Shown here one piece after another: positions 26,001 to 34,825 of a stretch of DNA of 64,000 bases. Positions within the stretch are counted from its first letter, which is position 1. Each line of letters begins with the position of its first letter. The stretch comes from JBCCCJ01 sp039029315 (GTDB taxonomy: Bacteria; Bacteroidota; Bacteroidia; J057), in the NCBI GenBank assembly GCA_039029315.1, contig JBCCGK010000001.1, forward strand, positions 189,512 through 253,511, read 5' to 3'. The translations under genes were made by a program, and so were the position numbers. The notes under the pieces are model-generated. The model was not told the origin of the DNA and ran no database searches. It saw only the letters and a list, made by a program, of their open reading frames with translations.

Positions 26001-27606
26001 CATTTGAGCATCCATTGATATCTGTTCCTACAACATATATCCAGCTACTATCTGGAAAACTCAAGGTGATCGAAGCCCCCGTTCCCAAAATATTTGCCTG
26101 ATCATCTGCCCATATATAATTCAGCCCACCAGTAGCCATAAATGTAACTGGTTCGTTGGGACAAACTGTTGTATCCGGTCCAACAGTGATGGTCGGTCTG
26201 GGATTGACAGAAATGGTCTGGAATACCGTATCTTCACATCCATAGATATCTGTAACAATGGCCTGATAGGTGGTAGTCGTCGTTGGATACGCCAGGGGAT
26301 TGGGAAGTGTGGGATCGTTGAGGACTCCACCAGGAGACCATGCATATTGCACCCCACCACTCGCCCCAAGGCTTGTTGTATCCCCTTCACATATCACAAG
26401 CGGACCATTGACAGTGGCTTCAAAAACATGAAAAAGGAGACTTGTATCATTCTGACATCCGTACTGATCGGTAATGTTGACGGAATAGGTCGTTGTGCTG
26501 GAAGGATAGGCAAGGGGATTGGCAATCGTTGGATTACTGAGGCCCGTACTTGGTTGCCACACATAGTCGACCCCTCCGGAGACCATCAATGCAATGCTAT
26601 CTGTGGGACAAAAAACACTGTCTGAGGTAATGATCGGAGTTGGTGGTGGATGCACAACAACTGTCTTGGTAACACTATCCTGACAACCATTGACATCTGT
26701 TACGATGAGTTGGATGTCATAATTTCCAGGCGTATTGTAAGTATAGATAGGATTGGATTGTGTAGAGCTTATCCCATTCCCAAAATCCCAGTCCCAAGTG
26801 GCGATATTACTTGCAAGAGAAGTACCGCCTATACAGGTGGAGTCTGTGAACAAGAATTTTACAGGGGAACTGACACATTGGTCATAATCATTGTTCTCAA
26901 CTTCGAAATTGGAAATCAGGGTATAGGAAAAATCACTGTATCGAACATTGGGCTGGGAGTAATTGTAAAACCCAAATCGTCCAGGCTCATAACAGCCTGG
27001 TTCATCGAAGATCGTATCATTGTTAACAAGAATCGTGGCTCTGGTAGGCGTGTACAGAAGGACAAAATTGTAATCGGTAAAGGTTGCCCATCCTTTTGTC
27101 GAGCCATAATCAGTAGCAATGGGGGTCGTCGCTGCTGTCTGGTCGTGCGCCCAGAAGTTGGGCCAGTAATTGGCGTTGCCAGCCAGAATGGTCCCTACGA
27201 TTCTGGAAAGCGTAAATCCTTCCTGGGCCGTATAGTTCCCCCCATCCTTGTTTTGCGTTTCTCTTTTCCAGTCAAATAACCACAAATCATATTCATTCGG
27301 AATACCATCCGGTTCCCGGTAGCCAAATACAAATCCCACGAAGTCATCATCAAAGGCAGTATTATCTTCGATCCGAATCTTCCCGGAGATTTGCACATTG
27401 ATAAAAGTGTCTGGACTGACATAGAAGGTAGGATCGCCATTGATGGTTTGGAAAACGGATGTGCCTCCTCCCTGCACAGTCCAGTTTCCATTCGCTGCAT
27501 AGCCTTCCTGGCCCCAGGTATTGAAATTGATATTGGTTTGGCACTGGCCAAATATTGACACACGCCAAAGCATTCCAACGCAAATAAATAACAGTAGTTT
27601 TCGCAT
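23065..27606 (-). CDS. Giant SprB-repeat / PKD adhesin-like protein, T9SS type B sorted
   Basis: 1513 residues with signal peptide 1-20. Residues about 20-230 form a lectin/LamG- or thrombospondin-C-like domain starting N-I-N-F-N-T-W. Next are a PKD domain near 240-320 (W-D-W-D-F-G-N-G) and several Ig-like or PKD-type repeats to about 630. At least eight SprB-type repeats follow (about 635-1270), each starting with V/I-D-C-F-G-x-x-N/S-G and containing P-Y-Q-F/Y-S-L/I-D. A last PKD domain is near 1360. The C-terminal ~90 residues (V-P-N-A-F-S-P-N-N-D-G to the end) are the gliding-motility-associated type B T9SS signal. SprB is the mobile surface adhesin of gliding flavobacteria; this protein is likely a surface adhesin, with substrate unknown. 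Confidence 0.92.
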   Translation of the reverse strand: MRKLLLFICVGMLWRVSIFGQCQTNINFNTWGQEGYAANGNWTVQGGGTSVFQTINGDPTFYVSPDTFINVQISGKIRIEDNTAFDDDFVGFVFGYREPDGIPNEYDLWLFDWKRETQNKDGGNYTAQEGFTLSRIVGTILAGNANYWPNFWAHDQTAATTPIATDYGSTKGWATFTDYNFVLLYTPTRATILVNNDTIFDEPGCYEPGRFGFYNYSQPNVRYSDFSYTLISNFEVENNDYDQCVSSPVKFLFTDSTCIGGTSLASNIATWDWDFGNGISSTQSNPIYTYNTPGNYDIQLIVTDVNGCQDSVTKTVVVHPPPTPIITSDSVFCPTDSIALMVSGGVDYVWQPSTGLSNPTIANPLAYPSSTTTYSVNITDQYGCQNDTSLLFHVFEATVNGPLVICEGDTTSLGASGGVQYAWSPGGVLNDPTLPNPLAYPTTTTTYQAIVTDIYGCEDTVFQTISVNPRPTITVGPDTTVCPNEPVTFMATGGLNYIWADDQANILGTGASITLSFPDSSWIYVVGTDINGCSNVDSVRLNITPPLIVDAGQDLSICSYETIAIGSQNNPVGTYSWNPGTNLDDPTSLMPVFDPSSDGVFVFTLTVTDQNGCMGSDQMSVTVHPFQLSEVNTPVLCFGDNTGGSIMTINGTAPYSYTWLDSLGNPVTQLSTTNPSASSDSLFAGNYLAIAVDSFGCTDTIPVQITEPSAPLDVSLSNLVNVDCFGNANGEFHVAASGGTPAYQYSIDGGFNFNGTGSFTGLGAAIYTVLVRDANLCTTSLTDTIRTPTGLFAEITTLRHIDCFGANNGAFALVGQGGAPPYQYSLDNVTFSPNLSVSNLAPGRDTVFFFDNNGCQVTLPFEIFEPTPLLSSITDIKGIDCFGNNNGQIWITSNGGTLPHQFSLDGINFQADSTFPNLPGGTDTLIVQDDSLCQVSIPFTITEPALLSTSILSQRNVDCFGNASGELIFSTNGGIPAYQFSLDSMNFQSDSAFANLIAGSYTVTVVDDSSCISQVSVDITEPPALELSNALQSNVDCFGNNSGFVLLDGEGGTSPYQFSLDLLNFQSDSLFVGLTAGDYSFFVVDDSSCVDSISVSITEPDLLQLVIAEQVDVDCFGNDNGSLLLSGLGGVSPYLFGLDNGPLQADSSFGPLTPGTHQVRLQDDSLCMTLLEVNILEPPLLEISAMSTDVTCFGFDNGTGTVEITGGSPEFVIEWDSPSPQNTQTATGLGPGSYQVIVSDLNGCMETASIDVFEPDTLELTIVDGSFVEAFCNWENGEAAVEAVGGIEPYVFRWEGPGFRDGPVATQLFGDTTYTAIVTDSNGCETAIPVFIPQTPPATPMFLTDPTFEDSILFSQANVQFLNQSIGAVAYSWDFGDGDLSDEEHPMHQFTDTRVYAVTLTTYNKYFVCPTDTTILLHIIPDGSLYVPNAFSPNNDGYNDFFYPMGEGLIDYEMIIFDRWGRKIAVLSQLEAHWDGRSSSGQALPEGVYVYRVTAHMNNGATVDRGGTVTLLR

Positions 27607-27952
27607 AAGTAGAGGGGAAAATTTGCTCCGGGTTCAAAATCGTTCTTCAATAATAACAGTTAACGCCTCAAAGACCCTGCTTATCTATATATAACAGGGT
27701 CAGACTGTTGAGAAGTCTGAATATACTGAATGGAGGGCAGGGAATGATTCGTGTCAGAGAGTAAAAATATGTGAATCCAGCATTCGGTGCAAGTCTGCTT
27801 CTCCTTTTTCGGAAGCATAGAATCAGCCTGTTGCCTGACAATCTTCAGCGATTGTAGGCAGACAGGAGGCATGTGATGGACCTGACCATCGACTTAAATC
27901 TCAGAGAATTCTCCAACACACCAGCCAACAATTCCTCCACGTTTGTCCATGG
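27607..27952. other. Intergenic region with two overlapping hairpins
   Basis: 346 bp without a gene. GACCCTG/CAGGGTC (27673-27679 and 27695-27701) and TCAGACT/AGTCTGA (27700-27706 and 27714-27720) share two bases. The two stems therefore compete at their junction. They lie 65-115 bases upstream of the SprB-repeat gene on its strand. Confidence 0.5.
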
Positions 27953-29995
27953 CTATTTCAGTTGTTCCAGACCATAATCTAGATCTTTGGATGGCATTTC
28001 AGATCGATCATTGTTGCCTTTTAGATAGTAATTGAACCAATCCATGGTGCGAATCGCATAATCCAACTGTGCTGGATTGTTGCGATTGCCATGCCCTTCT
28101 CCAGGATACCAGACGAGACGGACGGGAGCATCTCCGTGCATTTTCAACTGTCGATACAGCTCCAGAGATTGGGTGGGGATGACGCGTGGATCCTCTTTCC
28201 CATGAAGAACAAGGGTGGGGGTTTTGCTACCCTTTGCGTATTTGACCGGGCTGCGATCATAGATCAGATCGACATCCTCATAGGTCCATATTCGCCAGTG
28301 AACGTGATAATCTTCATATGGAATATCTGTACAATTGCGTTTGGAGATTTGGTTGCTGATCCCTACAAATACCACAGATGCCGCGAATCGATCTGTATGT
28401 TTGGTGGCTGCCCAGGCTGAAAAATAGCCTCCATAGGAACCCCCACCAATTCCGATGCGGTCATTGTCCACCATCCCCTGTTCAACCAGATAATCCATGC
28501 CATCCAATACATCATTAAATTCCTCATCTCCCAGGTCCATATGATCGGCTTTGGCATATGCGACGCCTCGGCCAGAGCTGGCACGATAGTTAGGCATAAA
28601 GACAAAATATCCCTGTCCAGCAGCAATTTGGCCCCACATACTATAGCGAGTTGCCCAGCCGTTTTTCACACAAGATTCTGGCCCGCCATGAATGTAGTTG
28701 AGCAGGGGATATCGTTGTCCCTCCTGATAATTCACTGGATAAATCAGGACTCCATCTATGCGCAGACCATCACGTGCTTTGTAAGAAATCTTCTCCTGTC
28801 GGCCCATCTGGATGTTTTGCAACCAGGGATTATGATCTGTCTGCTGCGTCAATTCCTGAGATTCCATGTCAAAGGTGTAGACCTCTCCCGGATGAGATGG
28901 GGTATTGCCAACAAATGTGAGCATCTCTTCGCTTCGCTGAAAAGTCGAAAAAATTACCTGCCCTCCTTCGAGAAGGATTTTTCGCTTTTTCTTGCCTATT
29001 CTGATCGAACTAAGCGTGATGTCTACACTTTCATCAGAAGCATAGAGGACTGTCTCCTCATCCAACCAGCTGGCAGTTTTGACCGATCCTTCAAATCCAT
29101 CTGTATAATTCCTTGCCTTGCTGAAGGATTGGCCAGGTTCAGAGGAAATAATATACAAACTCCCGGATACAGGATCCGAAATGTCAACCGCCGACACAAA
29201 GGCGATATGATTGCCATCCGGGCTCCAGGCCATGCTGGTGAGCTTGCCGGGATTGTCGATCAGTTGAGTGGTTTTTCCAGTAGAAAAATCAATGATATTC
29301 AGCTTTTTGAACATATAGGAATCATCCACCAGATTCTGGGGAGCAATTTGGGCAAGGATTCTATCTCCTGTTGGACTCCACGCAAAATCATAGATTGCCC
29401 CGCTATTGGTCATCTGGAGAGAGCGGCCAGAGGTAAGATCATGAACAAACAACAATCGGTAGTTAAGACCTTCTTCGTATATTTCAGCATCGAATCCCAG
29501 ACGGACAAGCCCGGAAGGCGTACCACCTCCTGGACTTCTCAAGGCGACATAGGCAAGCTTTTTGCCTGTAGGATGCCAGGAGTAGGAGAGAATTCCTGCA
29601 GCTTCGTCTGTAAGCGGTTGAGGAGCGCCTCCATCGATAGGCATCCCAAATACTTGATTGCGGGAGGTCATGCCCATTTTTCCAATGAAACTGATCTGCT
29701 TGCCATCAGGAGACCATTGAAGGCTGCGGAATGTGTGTTTCCCAGTGATGAATGGCCTACTTTTGCCTGAGGCCACATGCAGGAGGTGAAGTTCCCGATA
29801 ATCAGAGCCCTTGCCCTCTGATATGGGACGTTCGAGAGTGAGGGAATAGGCGATATGCTCCCCATCTGGAGACAAGATTGCCTCACTCACTTGTTGGAGT
29901 TTGAATAGGGCGTGGGGGCTAAATACAGATTGAGCACAAAAAGGAGTACATAGGCTACTCAAGCCAACCAGCAGAACACATCGAATGAAGAACAT
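27953..29995 (-). CDS. S9 family peptidase (prolyl oligopeptidase / dipeptidyl-peptidase type)
   Basis: 680 residues with signal peptide ending P-F-C-A-Q, so exported. Residues about 30-380 are a beta-propeller with WD40-like repeats (W-S-P-D-G-x-x-I-A-F). About 400-665 is the alpha/beta hydrolase domain with the catalytic Ser520 in G-G-G-S-Y-G-G-Y, Asp in H-G-K-E-D-P-R-V and His in G-E-G-H-G. The enzyme cleaves short peptides, often after Pro or with dipeptidyl specificity; the substrate cannot be told from sequence. Its start faces the amidase gene across 75 bp, so the two likely share a divergent promoter region. Confidence 0.93.
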   Translation of the reverse strand: MFFIRCVLLVGLSSLCTPFCAQSVFSPHALFKLQQVSEAILSPDGEHIAYSLTLERPISEGKGSDYRELHLLHVASGKSRPFITGKHTFRSLQWSPDGKQISFIGKMGMTSRNQVFGMPIDGGAPQPLTDEAAGILSYSWHPTGKKLAYVALRSPGGGTPSGLVRLGFDAEIYEEGLNYRLLFVHDLTSGRSLQMTNSGAIYDFAWSPTGDRILAQIAPQNLVDDSYMFKKLNIIDFSTGKTTQLIDNPGKLTSMAWSPDGNHIAFVSAVDISDPVSGSLYIISSEPGQSFSKARNYTDGFEGSVKTASWLDEETVLYASDESVDITLSSIRIGKKKRKILLEGGQVIFSTFQRSEEMLTFVGNTPSHPGEVYTFDMESQELTQQTDHNPWLQNIQMGRQEKISYKARDGLRIDGVLIYPVNYQEGQRYPLLNYIHGGPESCVKNGWATRYSMWGQIAAGQGYFVFMPNYRASSGRGVAYAKADHMDLGDEEFNDVLDGMDYLVEQGMVDNDRIGIGGGSYGGYFSAWAATKHTDRFAASVVFVGISNQISKRNCTDIPYEDYHVHWRIWTYEDVDLIYDRSPVKYAKGSKTPTLVLHGKEDPRVIPTQSLELYRQLKMHGDAPVRLVWYPGEGHGNRNNPAQLDYAIRTMDWFNYYLKGNNDRSEMPSKDLDYGLEQLK

Positions 29996-30070
29996 AGTAG
30001 GAATTTTTTTTTGGGGTCAGACATAATCAAGGTTTCCAAGAAAAGAAAAAGAACCCCCGCGATCAATATC

Positions 30071-31441
30071 ATGAAGGATTTGCGATACATAACAGTCTTT
30101 TTCCTCCTGGTAATACCCTTTTTACTCCTCGGTCCTACCTGCCGTCAGACAGGCCCGAAACCCTTGCCCTTGGTTTCTCCTAATTCACCAGAGTATCTGA
30201 TCAAGGACTCGGTTTTGTATGATTTTTTCACAGTAGATAAGAGTGGAATCAGCTTATTCGCCAAGCCGGAAGATAAAAAGCTGGGCAAAGTCGAAACAAC
30301 CATTTATCCTGAAGAATATGCCTACCTGAGACGTGCTTTTGCCACACAATCCACAGATTCTTTATTGAGCTGGTACCAATCCAAGCGAACGGATAGATGG
30401 TCAATGGATCAACTTGCAGCCCTTCGGAAGGCCCCTGATTGGTATCGCCCTTCTGTTGATAGTCTTGAACCCTTAAAAGGCTTGCGGATTGCCATAGATC
30501 CTGGACATACAGCTGGCAAACTACCAGATGCAGAAATAGAAAAGCGCTATGTGAAAATGCGCCCGACCAAGGCCACAGAATATGAACCGATAGGTTTTTG
30601 GGAAGCAAATCTGACCTTGGGAACAGCACATTTGATTCGTCGGGAGCTGCAGGCACTTGGGGCGACCGTCCTGATGACCCGAACACAAGCAGGGAAAGGG
30701 GTTCTTGGTAACTCTTATCAGGAATGGAAACGAACTGATTGGGAGGACAGAATGAGGGAAGAAATCGAGGAAGGGACCCTGGATTCAACAGATCTTGCCT
30801 ACTGGAAAGAGGAGGCCCTGGATAAGGATATCATGCAGCGATTTTTCACACAGCAGGATTTGAGAGAACGGGCTCGGATGATCAACACATTTCGTCCGCA
30901 CCTCACCCTTGTCATCCATTTCAATATTCATGGCACCAACTGGGAAGATCGGGATAAAGAAGGATATTTTCTGCCAGAAACGGCCAATTACCTCATGTCC
31001 TTTGTGCCAGGAGGATTCATGCAAGGAGAACTGGCCACTCCCGAGGATCGGCTGGAACTGTTGCGTTTGTTCTTGACAGAAGATCTTACCAATTCGATTG
31101 AGATCTCCAGGGAATTTGTCCAACAATCAAATAAACTTACTGCTGTGCCTATTGTGGACCCTGATGAGGAATTGTTGTACCTGAGAAGAAGTAGCATTCT
31201 CACCCATGTGCAGGGAGTATATGCACGCAACCTTAGTCTCACCCGTTTGGTTCATGGTCCAATTGTTTATGGCGAAAGTCTGTGTCAGGACAACCTTCAG
31301 GAAGCGATTAGCCTCAACAAAAAGGACCTCTTCATCCAGGGGATTTGGGTGTCTAGTCGATTGGAAAAGGTCGCTGAAGCATATGTAAACACCGTGAAAG
31401 CCTTTGCAAAAAGTTCCTCCAGACCTGAAGATAGTAGATAA
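30071..31441 (+). CDS. N-acetylmuramoyl-L-alanine amidase family 3
   Basis: 456 residues from the ATG at 30071, which begins a hydrophobic signal segment (F-F-L-L-V-I-P-F-L-L-L-G); a GTC-rich extension from 30011 is less likely. The amidase_3 domain begins at I-A-I-D-P-G-H-T-A-G (about residue 141). Its Zn ligands are that His, Glu in F-W-E-A-N-L-T-L-G, and His in V-I-H-F-N-I-H-G. A catalytic Glu is expected in the C-terminal part. It cleaves the bond between muramic acid and the stem peptide, for cell separation or wall remodelling. The C-terminus is longer than in AmiC-type enzymes. It converges with the cytochrome/DUF1553 gene. Confidence 0.85.
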   Translation: MKDLRYITVFFLLVIPFLLLGPTCRQTGPKPLPLVSPNSPEYLIKDSVLYDFFTVDKSGISLFAKPEDKKLGKVETTIYPEEYAYLRRAFATQSTDSLLSWYQSKRTDRWSMDQLAALRKAPDWYRPSVDSLEPLKGLRIAIDPGHTAGKLPDAEIEKRYVKMRPTKATEYEPIGFWEANLTLGTAHLIRRELQALGATVLMTRTQAGKGVLGNSYQEWKRTDWEDRMREEIEEGTLDSTDLAYWKEEALDKDIMQRFFTQQDLRERARMINTFRPHLTLVIHFNIHGTNWEDRDKEGYFLPETANYLMSFVPGGFMQGELATPEDRLELLRLFLTEDLTNSIEISREFVQQSNKLTAVPIVDPDEELLYLRRSSILTHVQGVYARNLSLTRLVHGPIVYGESLCQDNLQEAISLNKKDLFIQGIWVSSRLEKVAEAYVNTVKAFAKSSSRPEDSR

Positions 31442-31450
31442 GCTTGTCTC

Positions 31451-34400
31451 TTAGTCCACATACAGAAACTCATTCATTGCAAAAATCAACCGACAGCTCG
31501 CAGATAGGCTATGCTTGTCTGTGTACTGCAAAAGAGAAGCTCTCTCTTCCTCGGTCGGGAGACGCTGTAAGGCCAGACGGAAGGCCAGATCAATCTGTGC
31601 CTCCGTTCCTTCTGCTTCCTCTTTGAGTCGCTCAGCAAAGAAATCCGCCTGCCGGACCATAAATGGATTGTTCAAGGCAGAGAGGGCTTGCAGGGCTGTG
31701 ACAGTCTCATTCCGAACAGGAACACTTTGAGATGGGTCTGCGCAATCCAGGGTTGTCATGAATGGATCGGGAACCGTTCGGGTGATAGATCTGTAAATTG
31801 CTCTACGGAAAGTGGAAGGATCATGAGGATTGTAATCCTTATACAGATAGCGCGGCGAATGATCATCTTCATACTTGAATGGATCAAAGCCAGGCCCCCC
31901 CATACGCAGATTCAGTTTTCCGCTTGCAGCCAAGACCGCATCCCGAACTGCTTCGGCCTCCAACTGGCGTCTGTTGGCTCTCCAGAGATATCGATTGTCG
32001 TTGTCGATGAGTTGGTTGTGCGCATCAGAACTACTTTGTTGCTGATAAGTGGCACTCATCACGATGAGTTTGTGCAACCATTTGAGGGATTGACCATTGT
32101 TGAGAAATTCTGAGGCCAGATAATCCAGTAATTCAGGATGACTGGGAGGAATGCCCATTTTTCCAAAATCATTGGGGGTAGGCACGATTCCCTTGCCGAA
32201 ATGATATTGCCAGACCCGATTAACAATAGAGCGCCAGGTAAACGCATTGTATTCACTGGTCATCCACCGGGCGAGAGCAGCTCGACGATCTCCTTCTGTA
32301 TGGCCTTCTGCTAGCGCAAATTGACTCTCAAGTTGCTTAAATGTCTCTACTGTTCCTGGACCAACTTCTTCCAGGGGCTGTTCTGTATCTCCTCGATTGA
32401 GCCGATGGATAGGCCGGATGCTGTCTGCTGGTGTGAATCTGAATTGTGGGGAAAAATCTGTGGCTGCTGCATAGACTAGGCCCGGCTCAGGCAGACTTGT
32501 GAGGGAATCAGAGAGCCTGTTCATCGATTCTCTGAGCGCATCCAGTTCCTGTTTTTGGTCTGGTTCAAGCCCTTCTCTTCGGAAGGCATGTTCCTCGTTG
32601 CGCAGTGTCCGGAGTTGTGCCTCTGCTTGTTTTTTCTGGTTTCGCTGTGGAAATGGCAAGGGCTCCCCCGCAATGATTCGCCAACTGTTGAACCCATCTG
32701 TCAAATAATCCGGATGCCATTTTGGTTGGAGAAGCTGATCCGATGCTGTGACTGTGGCAGCACGGGCCACATTTTTTCCCTTCGAAAAGGCCTGTATCTC
32801 TGCCATTGCCAAAAAATGGTCTTGTTCTTTGCCTTTCCACAGTCGGTTGACTGTTAGGCGAATATATCTGGCCTTGCTGTTGTTTGCCTTGGCGATGAAG
32901 GGACGATCTGTTCTTTCATGATGCTCGTGTTCGGTGAAGTCGACAAGGCGTTCGGCATCTGAAAAGTCAGCTTTCTCTGCAATGTCCAACCCAAATTTCA
33001 GGGGAAACCCATAGCCCGGCATGGTCAATCGGATACCTTTGTGTCCGGGAACCAATACGACTTCTGATAAAGGATAGCTGTCTCCCAAATCTATTTCTAT
33101 CCATTTGGGGATATCGGCTGTTGTTTCTATCAAAGAATGATAGCCGAAGGTTTTGCTTGAGAGGGCGTTGAGTTGATTGAGGTTTTTTTCTAGCTGTTTT
33201 TGTTTGGTTTGACTTTGGGTGATCCGAGTGCGAGCATTGTTGTCTGTTAGAGCATCCAGGGCCTCAAATTGTTGTTGCAATTGCTTTTTTTGTCGAAGCC
33301 AGCTTTGGCGCTTTTTGTGTACTTCCGGGTCCTCGTCATATACGCGGTCTGCACGGTCTATGCCTGCAAAAACTGCTTGAAGGCGATAATAATCCGATTG
33401 GCGAATAGGGTCAAACTTATGGTCATGACATCTGGCACACTGAACTGTCAGACCCGTAAATGTTGATACAGTCGAACTCACCATATCATCTCTATCCAGA
33501 TTCCGAACGATTCGTTTGTCAACCGTACCATCCTTGACTTCGACATGGCCAACCAAATCCCAGGGGCCCGCTGCCAGGAAGCCCAGCGCCACTGTCGATT
33601 GCGGCTGATCCGGATACAGCACATCTCCAGCGATCTGGTCTTCCACAAACCGGCTATAGGGAATATCCTGATTCAGGGCCTTGATCACATAGTCCCGATA
33701 TGGCCAGGCATGGTAGCGTCGTTGGTCCTTGTCATAGCCATGGGTTTCCCCATAATGCACAATATCCAGCCAGTGTCGTGCCCAGCGTTCTCCATATCGA
33801 GCTGAGGAAAGAAGACGATCGACCAATTGCTCATAGGCATCCTCCGATTCATCACTCAAAAAGGCTTCGACTTCTCCAGGATTAGGGGGGAGTCCATGCA
33901 GATCGAAACTCAGTCTGCGGATCAGGGTTTGTTTATCTGCCAAGGGAGAATGATTGAGATCCATGTCCTTTTGTTTGGCGAGAATAAACTGATCAATGGG
34001 ATTCTTGACCCATCTTCTGCCTCGAACTGTTGGAGGATGAGGCGCTTGAATCGGTTCCAACGACCAGTGATTTTCCCATTTGGCTCCTCGCTCTACCCAC
34101 TGTCGGATGATGTGGATCTCATCTGCTTCCAGTGGTTTGGGAAAATCGGGAGGGGGCATCTGATACGATGGATCAACAGAGGTGATGCGCTGAATGAGCT
34201 CGCTCTCTGAATAGTGATCAAGCGAAATGGCTGGAAGTCCAGATTCCAGGGTGTCATAGAGGTTCGTCTCCATATCCAGCCGTAATCCTGCTTCTCGTTT
34301 GGCTTCATCCGGACCGTGACAAGCATAGCATTTGGACGCCAAAATGGGTTGCACATCCTGAATATAGGAAGGAGAAGATTCAGGAGAGGAAGAAGTGAGG

Positions 34401-34489
34401 ATAAACCATCCGATGAGCAGGAGCGCTCCTGTTCCGATGGCAAGGCTACTTCCCTTATGTTGCTGAAGCCAGAGTAAGGACTTGCTCAT
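31451..34489 (-). CDS. PSCyt1-DUF1549-DUF1553 protein with discoidin-like insert
   Basis: 1012 residues. An N-terminal membrane helix (about 15-32) is followed by a planctomycete-type cytochrome c domain with C54-x-x-C57-H58 (C-Y-A-C-H-G). DUF1549 covers about 155-360 and includes a second heme motif (C-A-R-C-H-D-H-K-F-D-P). An F5/8-type C (discoidin-like) carbohydrate-binding insert sits at about 453-620. DUF1553 covers about 710-1000 (W-R-S-I-V-N-R-V-W-Q-Y-H-F-G-K-G-I-V). These proteins are abundant in Planctomycetes and in marine Bacteroidota, in sulfated-polysaccharide settings; function is unknown. They usually have a DUF1501 partner; one lies 5 kb away on the other strand. Confidence 0.92.
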   Translation of the reverse strand: MSKSLLWLQQHKGSSLAIGTGALLLIGWFILTSSSPESSPSYIQDVQPILASKCYACHGPDEAKREAGLRLDMETNLYDTLESGLPAISLDHYSESELIQRITSVDPSYQMPPPDFPKPLEADEIHIIRQWVERGAKWENHWSLEPIQAPHPPTVRGRRWVKNPIDQFILAKQKDMDLNHSPLADKQTLIRRLSFDLHGLPPNPGEVEAFLSDESEDAYEQLVDRLLSSARYGERWARHWLDIVHYGETHGYDKDQRRYHAWPYRDYVIKALNQDIPYSRFVEDQIAGDVLYPDQPQSTVALGFLAAGPWDLVGHVEVKDGTVDKRIVRNLDRDDMVSSTVSTFTGLTVQCARCHDHKFDPIRQSDYYRLQAVFAGIDRADRVYDEDPEVHKKRQSWLRQKKQLQQQFEALDALTDNNARTRITQSQTKQKQLEKNLNQLNALSSKTFGYHSLIETTADIPKWIEIDLGDSYPLSEVVLVPGHKGIRLTMPGYGFPLKFGLDIAEKADFSDAERLVDFTEHEHHERTDRPFIAKANNSKARYIRLTVNRLWKGKEQDHFLAMAEIQAFSKGKNVARAATVTASDQLLQPKWHPDYLTDGFNSWRIIAGEPLPFPQRNQKKQAEAQLRTLRNEEHAFRREGLEPDQKQELDALRESMNRLSDSLTSLPEPGLVYAAATDFSPQFRFTPADSIRPIHRLNRGDTEQPLEEVGPGTVETFKQLESQFALAEGHTEGDRRAALARWMTSEYNAFTWRSIVNRVWQYHFGKGIVPTPNDFGKMGIPPSHPELLDYLASEFLNNGQSLKWLHKLIVMSATYQQQSSSDAHNQLIDNDNRYLWRANRRQLEAEAVRDAVLAASGKLNLRMGGPGFDPFKYEDDHSPRYLYKDYNPHDPSTFRRAIYRSITRTVPDPFMTTLDCADPSQSVPVRNETVTALQALSALNNPFMVRQADFFAERLKEEAEGTEAQIDLAFRLALQRLPTEEERASLLQYTDKHSLSASCRLIFAMNEFLYVD

Positions 34490-34825
34490 GTTGCTGTAGG
34501 GTTAGGAAGTCTGATACTGAAGTTGCAAATGCTGCGTTGAATGGAAATCTGATGTTTGCCCATGCGTATTTCCCCAATGCAATTCCAGCTATTGCTTTTT
34601 CTCTACCTATGAGCTTGACCGCCTCTATGCTATTCCCTCCTTGGAAATAGACTTCGTTCGAAATCTGAGGCACAATTCTTCCCACGGCCTGCTTGCTTTC
34701 GGTTAGATGTGAAGATAGCGGTAAGAGTGAGGAATAGTACCTGCTAACAAGGGTTTCACACATGAGAGATGATGCTTGGGGTGAAAAAGCAATTATGGAT
34801 TCACTCCAAGATAACACAATCCGCC
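34490..34825. other. Intergenic region
   Basis: 336 bp between the cytochrome/DUF1553 start and the quinone-reductase-like stop. An open frame on the minus strand (34455-34817) overlaps the next gene by 35 bp and has no recognisable domain or signal peptide. I treat it as noncoding. No repeats stand out. Confidence 0.5.

Noticed and set aside
28541..29770. 409-codon plus-strand frame opposite the S9 peptidase
   Set aside because: It lies wholly inside a well-supported gene on the other strand and shows no domain; an antisense shadow.
34455..34817. 120-codon frame on the minus strand
   Set aside because: It overlaps the start of the cytochrome/DUF1553 gene by 35 bp in another frame, and has no signal peptide, domain or recognisable pattern.
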